Origin: Pseudoalteromonas prydzensis
GTDB lineage: Bacteria > Pseudomonadota > Gammaproteobacteria > Enterobacterales > Alteromonadaceae
DNA: 64,000 bases
NCBI RefSeq assembly: GCF_011050055.1
Contig: NZ_DRGM01000099.1
Location: 1-64,000 of the forward strand
Reading direction: 5' to 3'
Made by a program: the position numbers and the translations under genes. Positions 60,898 to 64,000 of this stretch are shown here, in pieces (the stretch's first letter is position 1; the number at the start of each line of letters is the position of its first letter). The notes below the pieces were generated by a model. The model was not told where the DNA came from. It did no database searches and saw only the letters and a program-made list of their open reading frames with translations.

Positions 60898-62298
60898 ATG
60901 TCAGATAATAAAGAGTACCTTGCAAAAAGGCAGTTAAAACGGGGCTCCGCGGGTTGGATTTTGCTGGCGGGACTAGGAGTATCGTATGTTATTTCGGGTG
61001 ATTTTGCGGGTTGGAACTTTGGTATTGCAGAAGCAGGTTGGGGCGGTTTTGCTGTAGCCACAGTATTAATGGCGGTGATGTATTTAACCTTGGTTTTGTC
61101 ATTGGCAGAAATGTCGGCGGCCATTCCTGCATCGGGTGGTGGCTATAGCTTTGCGCGCCAGGCAATGGGCCCTGCTGGTGGTTATCTGACCGGCTTGGCA
61201 GTGTTAATCGAGTATGCATTAGCACCTGCTGCGATTGTTATTTTTATCGGCTCTGCGGTAGAGGCATTGTTAGGGTTTAATGGCCCTTGGGTGTATGCGC
61301 TGTTTTATATTGTATTTATCAGTATTCATTTAGCGGGAGTGGGTGAAGCATTAAAAGTGATGATGGTGATAAGTGGCTTAGCGGTTTTTGCCATTATAGC
61401 CACTGCGATCGCATTGTTTACACATTTTGATGCGTCGCAATTATTTGATATTGCTATCACCGATGCTGCAGGAGCCTCCGAGTTCTTACCATTTGGCTGG
61501 TATGGAGTGTGGGCAGCCTTGCCGTTTGCAATGTGGTTATTTTTGGCCGTGGAAGGCGTACCATTAGCGGCAGAAGAAGCCAAAGATCCCGCTAAAGATG
61601 TGCCAAAAGGGATTATAGGCGCTATGGTGTTTTTATTGTTTACCGCTCTGTTAGTCGTAGTATTGATCCCCGGTGCCGGTGGTGCCAGTGCAATGGGAGC
61701 CAGTGCCGTGCCGTTAGTTGATGCGCTAAATGTAACGGGTAATACAAGTTTAGCCACACTCGTTAATATATTAGGTTTAGCTGGCTTAGTGGCGTCGTTC
61801 TTTTCGATTATCTATGGCTATAGCCGGTTAGTATTTGCATTATCAAGAGCGGGTTATTTGCCCAAAAGCTTGTCAATCACCAGTGACCGTAAAGTGCCTG
61901 CGCGTGCCCTAATTGTGCCGGGTATTTTTGGCTTCTTAGCATCATTAAGTGGTGAAGGTGACTTAATGCTGGCGATGGCCGTGGTAGGTGCTACGGTCTC
62001 TTACGCGTTAATGGCATTGAGCCATATTTTGCTGCGCATTAAACAGCCTGAACTCGCACGTCCTTATAAAACGCCCGGTGGCGTGGTAACGTCGGCAATC
62101 GCGCTGGTCTTATCCTTGGTGGCTTTAACGGGGGTGTACGCGTTTGATCCTCGCGCATTCTTGTTTACTATGGTGTTATTTGTGATCGGGGCGATTTATT
62201 ACTTTGCTTACAGTAGTAAGCACTTAGTGGCAAAAAGTGCCGATGAAGAGTTTGCCATGCTTGCCGAGGCAGAATCGGAGCTTGCAGTCGCTAAATAA
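60898..62298 (+). CDS. eat: Ethanolamine permease (APC family)
   Basis: The 466-residue protein has about 12 membrane spans. The first contains GLGVSYVISGDFAGWNFG with the unwound glycine region of APC transporters, and LAVEGVPLAAEEAKDPAKDVPKG marks the typical loop after span 6. The eutBC location and similarity in outline to Eat-type permeases support ethanolamine uptake. GGAGAAGATA precedes the ATG. There are no microcompartment shell genes, so the pathway here is the simple cytoplasmic form. Confidence 0.88.
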   Translation: MSDNKEYLAKRQLKRGSAGWILLAGLGVSYVISGDFAGWNFGIAEAGWGGFAVATVLMAVMYLTLVLSLAEMSAAIPASGGGYSFARQAMGPAGGYLTGLAVLIEYALAPAAIVIFIGSAVEALLGFNGPWVYALFYIVFISIHLAGVGEALKVMMVISGLAVFAIIATAIALFTHFDASQLFDIAITDAAGASEFLPFGWYGVWAALPFAMWLFLAVEGVPLAAEEAKDPAKDVPKGIIGAMVFLLFTALLVVVLIPGAGGASAMGASAVPLVDALNVTGNTSLATLVNILGLAGLVASFFSIIYGYSRLVFALSRAGYLPKSLSITSDRKVPARALIVPGIFGFLASLSGEGDLMLAMAVVGATVSYALMALSHILLRIKQPELARPYKTPGGVVTSAIALVLSLVALTGVYAFDPRAFLFTMVLFVIGAIYYFAYSSKHLVAKSADEEFAMLAEAESELAVAK

Positions 62299-62306
62299 CT
62301 GACACT

Positions 62307-62333
62307 GGCGAGCAACGTCATAATTTGCTCGCC
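62307..62333. terminator. Hairpin between convergent permease and apbE
   Basis: GGCGAGCAA (62307-62315) pairs with TTGCTCGCC (62325-62333). Only short T-rich sequence follows on the plus strand (ATTTTC), so termination may be partial. Confidence 0.55.
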
Positions 62334-62343
62334 ATTTTCATCG

Positions 62344-63375
62344 CTAGGGGTACTGTGGCTGAGTGAGGGTAATGGCGCGGTTATGTTGCAACGCTGTTGA
62401 GCTGTATTCAGTAAAAGTATCCTGATGTTGATCAATAAATAATACCGATAACCCGTATTGCTTAGCAACATCCATACCTGCTGCGGAGCCTAGGCACAAT
62501 AATGCCGTTGACCATGCATCGGCTTCGCTCAGATCATCATGAAACACAGTAACCGACACCGTGCTATGCGACACCGGCGCTAAACGACGTGCATCAATAA
62601 TATGGCTATAACGGTTACCTGCCTGATCATAATAATGCCGATAGGTACCCGAGGTCATAATGGCGAGCGGCTCAGGCTTGATAACGTCAACAATTTTTTG
62701 TAGTTGCTGTTGCTGGGGTAATGGCTTATCAATTGCGATACGCCAGTGTCTGCCATCAGGTTTGCTACCTTGGGTTTGTAGTTCACCGCCAATTTCAATC
62801 AGGTAATTGCTAATACCATACTGTTTGGCAATATCCACTAAACGCTGTACTGAATAGCCTTGCGCGATTGATGATAAATCAATACTAACAGCAGGATGGC
62901 TTTTGGCAAGTTGCTCAGTTGCGACGATATTAACTAAGTTGAGACCAATCTGTGGGGCAAGTTGTGCCCGTTGTTGCTCGCTGGGAATTGTAAGCTGTTG
63001 ATCACGAAACCCCCACAATGAAAAAAGTGGGGCAATGGTTAAATCGTAACAACCTGATGTAGCCTCACTTATTTGTTTTGCGATAGTCACGAGCTGGACA
63101 ATTTCAGGCCCCACATTGATAGCATCTGTTGTGTGTTGTTGATTAAATTTTTCGATAACAGAATCATTACGATAATTAGACATTAAGCTGTCTATACGCT
63201 GTAACTCTTGCTCTACTGCCCGCTGAAAAGCGGGTTGACTAATCGGTTGTTCGCTCCAGTAACGAACATGATAAGTCGTGCCTTGCGCCGCGCCTGAAAA
63301 AGACTGCACTTGCTCTGTTGGCTGACAGCCCAGTAAACAAACGGCGATAGCTAATAGCATCAGTGTGGTTTTCAT
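62344..63375 (-). CDS. apbE: FAD:protein FMN transferase (ApbE lipoprotein)
   Basis: The 343-residue protein has a lipobox LLGC (Cys17) and the ApbE features: GAAQGTTYHVRYWS (about 28-41), IDSLMSNYRNDSVIEKFN (about 61-78), DLSSIAQGYSVQRLVDIAKQYG, YLIEIGGELQTQGSKPDGRHWRIAI and MTSGTYRHYYDQAGNRYSHIID, then a late ALLCLG. It attaches FMN through a phosphodiester to Thr/Ser of Nqr/Rnf-type proteins on the periplasmic side. No partner gene is adjacent. It is divergent from the kdp operon. Confidence 0.92.
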   Translation of the reverse strand: MKTTLMLLAIAVCLLGCQPTEQVQSFSGAAQGTTYHVRYWSEQPISQPAFQRAVEQELQRIDSLMSNYRNDSVIEKFNQQHTTDAINVGPEIVQLVTIAKQISEATSGCYDLTIAPLFSLWGFRDQQLTIPSEQQRAQLAPQIGLNLVNIVATEQLAKSHPAVSIDLSSIAQGYSVQRLVDIAKQYGISNYLIEIGGELQTQGSKPDGRHWRIAIDKPLPQQQQLQKIVDVIKPEPLAIMTSGTYRHYYDQAGNRYSHIIDARRLAPVSHSTVSVTVFHDDLSEADAWSTALLCLGSAAGMDVAKQYGLSVLFIDQHQDTFTEYSSTALQHNRAITLTQPQYP

Positions 63376-63445
63376 TCAAATTCACCTCTTAAATAATGTC
63401 GCTAAATTGTAACCTCTACAGCTACTTTTTTGCGCGGCGTTGTAT

Positions 63446-63468
63446 CATTTTTACGAAATCTTTACGCC
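63446..63468 (+). promoter_or_regulatory. Candidate KdpE-binding direct repeat upstream of kdpF
   Basis: CATTTTTACG-AAATC-TTTACGCC contains two TTTACG units 11 bp apart. The E. coli kdp promoter has a closely similar arrangement (CATTTTTATA...TTTACACC). The site lies about 80 bp before kdpF. Control by a KdpDE system is inferred; those genes would be outside the window. Confidence 0.5.
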
Positions 63469-63546
63469 TTCGGCGACTATCAATCTGGAAAATTTACACC
63501 GATCCCACCTATTGTACAGCCTTAAGTTTTCTCACTAAGGAACGTT

Positions 63547-63627
63547 ATGGGCTGGTTATTGTTATTAATACTTGGCGTGTTAAGCGCCATTTTGATTGTT
63601 GCCATGTTGGCACCTGAAAAGTTTTAA
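63547..63627 (+). CDS. kdpF: KdpF small membrane subunit
   Basis: The 26-residue peptide MGWLLLLILGVLSAILIVAM plus six more residues is a single membrane helix ending LAPEKF, the typical KdpF form. In relatives it stabilises the KdpABC potassium pump. AAGGA lies 6 bases before the ATG. KdpA starts 10 bp after the stop. Confidence 0.9.
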   Translation: MGWLLLLILGVLSAILIVAMLAPEKF

Positions 63628-63637
63628 GGAATCACTG

Positions 63638-64000
63638 ATGGAAGTGCTACTAATATTTACATTAGCTGTGCTGTTAGCATGGCCATTGGGTCGTTACATG
63701 ACCGGTATATTCTCTGCGGGATCACACTGGAGTGATAAGGTTTTTTTGCCAATAGAAAATGGCATATTTAAACTACTGGGTATTAACCCACGTCATGGCA
63801 TGACATGGAAAAGTTACGGTATCGCGTTTTTGTTAAGTAATTTAGTGCTCGGCATTATCGCCTATTTACTGTTGCAATTTCAGCATATATTGCCCCTTAA
63901 CCCTAATGATATCGAGGCATTAGATTGGGACTTGGCGCTGCATACGGCGGTTTCGTTTTTAACCAATACAAATCAACAGCACTATTCTGGGCAGGCTCAG
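63638..64000 (+). CDS. kdpA: Potassium-transporting ATPase subunit KdpA (partial)
   Basis: The first 121 codons are present and the gene is cut by the window end. The N-terminal span LLIFTLAVLLAWPLGRYMTG is followed by NPRHGMTWKSYGIAFLLSN and FLTNTNQQHYSGQAQ, the first potassium selectivity-filter loop region of KdpA. KdpA is the channel-like subunit of the high-affinity K+ pump. AAGGA is 7 bases before the ATG. kdpB and kdpC are expected next. Confidence 0.95.
   Translation, partial: MEVLLIFTLAVLLAWPLGRYMTGIFSAGSHWSDKVFLPIENGIFKLLGINPRHGMTWKSYGIAFLLSNLVLGIIAYLLLQFQHILPLNPNDIEALDWDLALHTAVSFLTNTNQQHYSGQAQ

Overview
The window looks like a chromosomal segment of a marine gammaproteobacterium, most probably Pseudoalteromonas. 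The grounds are the AT-rich sequence, the chitin cluster (GH18, AA10 LPMO, GH18, with CBM5/12 modules), the TonB receptor, and the gene types seen in the second half. The assignment is by gene content only. No rRNA, tRNA or CRISPR array was seen.

Two halves differ sharply. Positions 1 to about 25,800 are an accessory island. It opens inside an IS3-type element and holds small one- to three-gene cassettes: a broken hipBA pair, a methyltransferase/HNH pair, a membrane protein, a type II restriction-modification set (C5 methylase, MvaI/BcnI-like nuclease, possible stand-alone EcoRII-N-like domain), a possible glycosylase-fold protein, a NERD protein, a secreted protein with a stop-interrupted partner, a GH43 arabinanase, a Fic protein, an LRAT/NlpC-like plus HDAC-like pair, a putative pore-forming toxin with duplicated immunity-like genes, a second hipBA whose toxin is split by a MITE-like insertion, an AbiE-type pair and a SEC-C protein. 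The 0.3-1 kb gaps are filled by four dispersed repeat families: CTAG-rich units; GTAG-headed REP-like palindromes; a 53-bp GAGGCGAAT palindrome that brackets fic; and a ~230-360 bp multi-hairpin element. The stems of that last element show compensatory changes between copies, and I regard it as the main find. None of these families was seen after about 25.8 kb.

Positions 25.8-64 kb look like ordinary core or near-core chromosome: LysR regulators, a DUF2798/ABM-monooxygenase pair, a CheY-like regulator, YaiI, a lipocalin, a DUF3325/PepSY/DUF3649 iron-linked operon, two VOC proteins, a UDG-family protein, a PhyH-like dioxygenase, a SNF2 helicase, ArfB, ferrochelatase, a divergent kinase/degenerate HD-GYP regulator pair, a YecA-like protein, a TonB receptor and ArfA. 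Then comes the chitin operon chiC-LPMO-chiA (49.0-56.5 kb), an amino-acid-type binding protein, a compact ethanolamine module (AraC regulator, eutB, eutC, permease; no microcompartment genes), ApbE, and the start of a kdp operon (kdpF, kdpA) cut by the window end.

The chitin genes form one system: ChiA and ChiC hydrolyse chitin chains and the LPMO cleaves crystalline surfaces oxidatively. The nearby TonB receptor may import products. The eut genes take up ethanolamine and split it to acetaldehyde and ammonia in a B12-dependent reaction. The island shows repeated decay: both HipA toxins are broken, one small gene has an in-frame stop, and an immunity-like duplicate is frameshifted.
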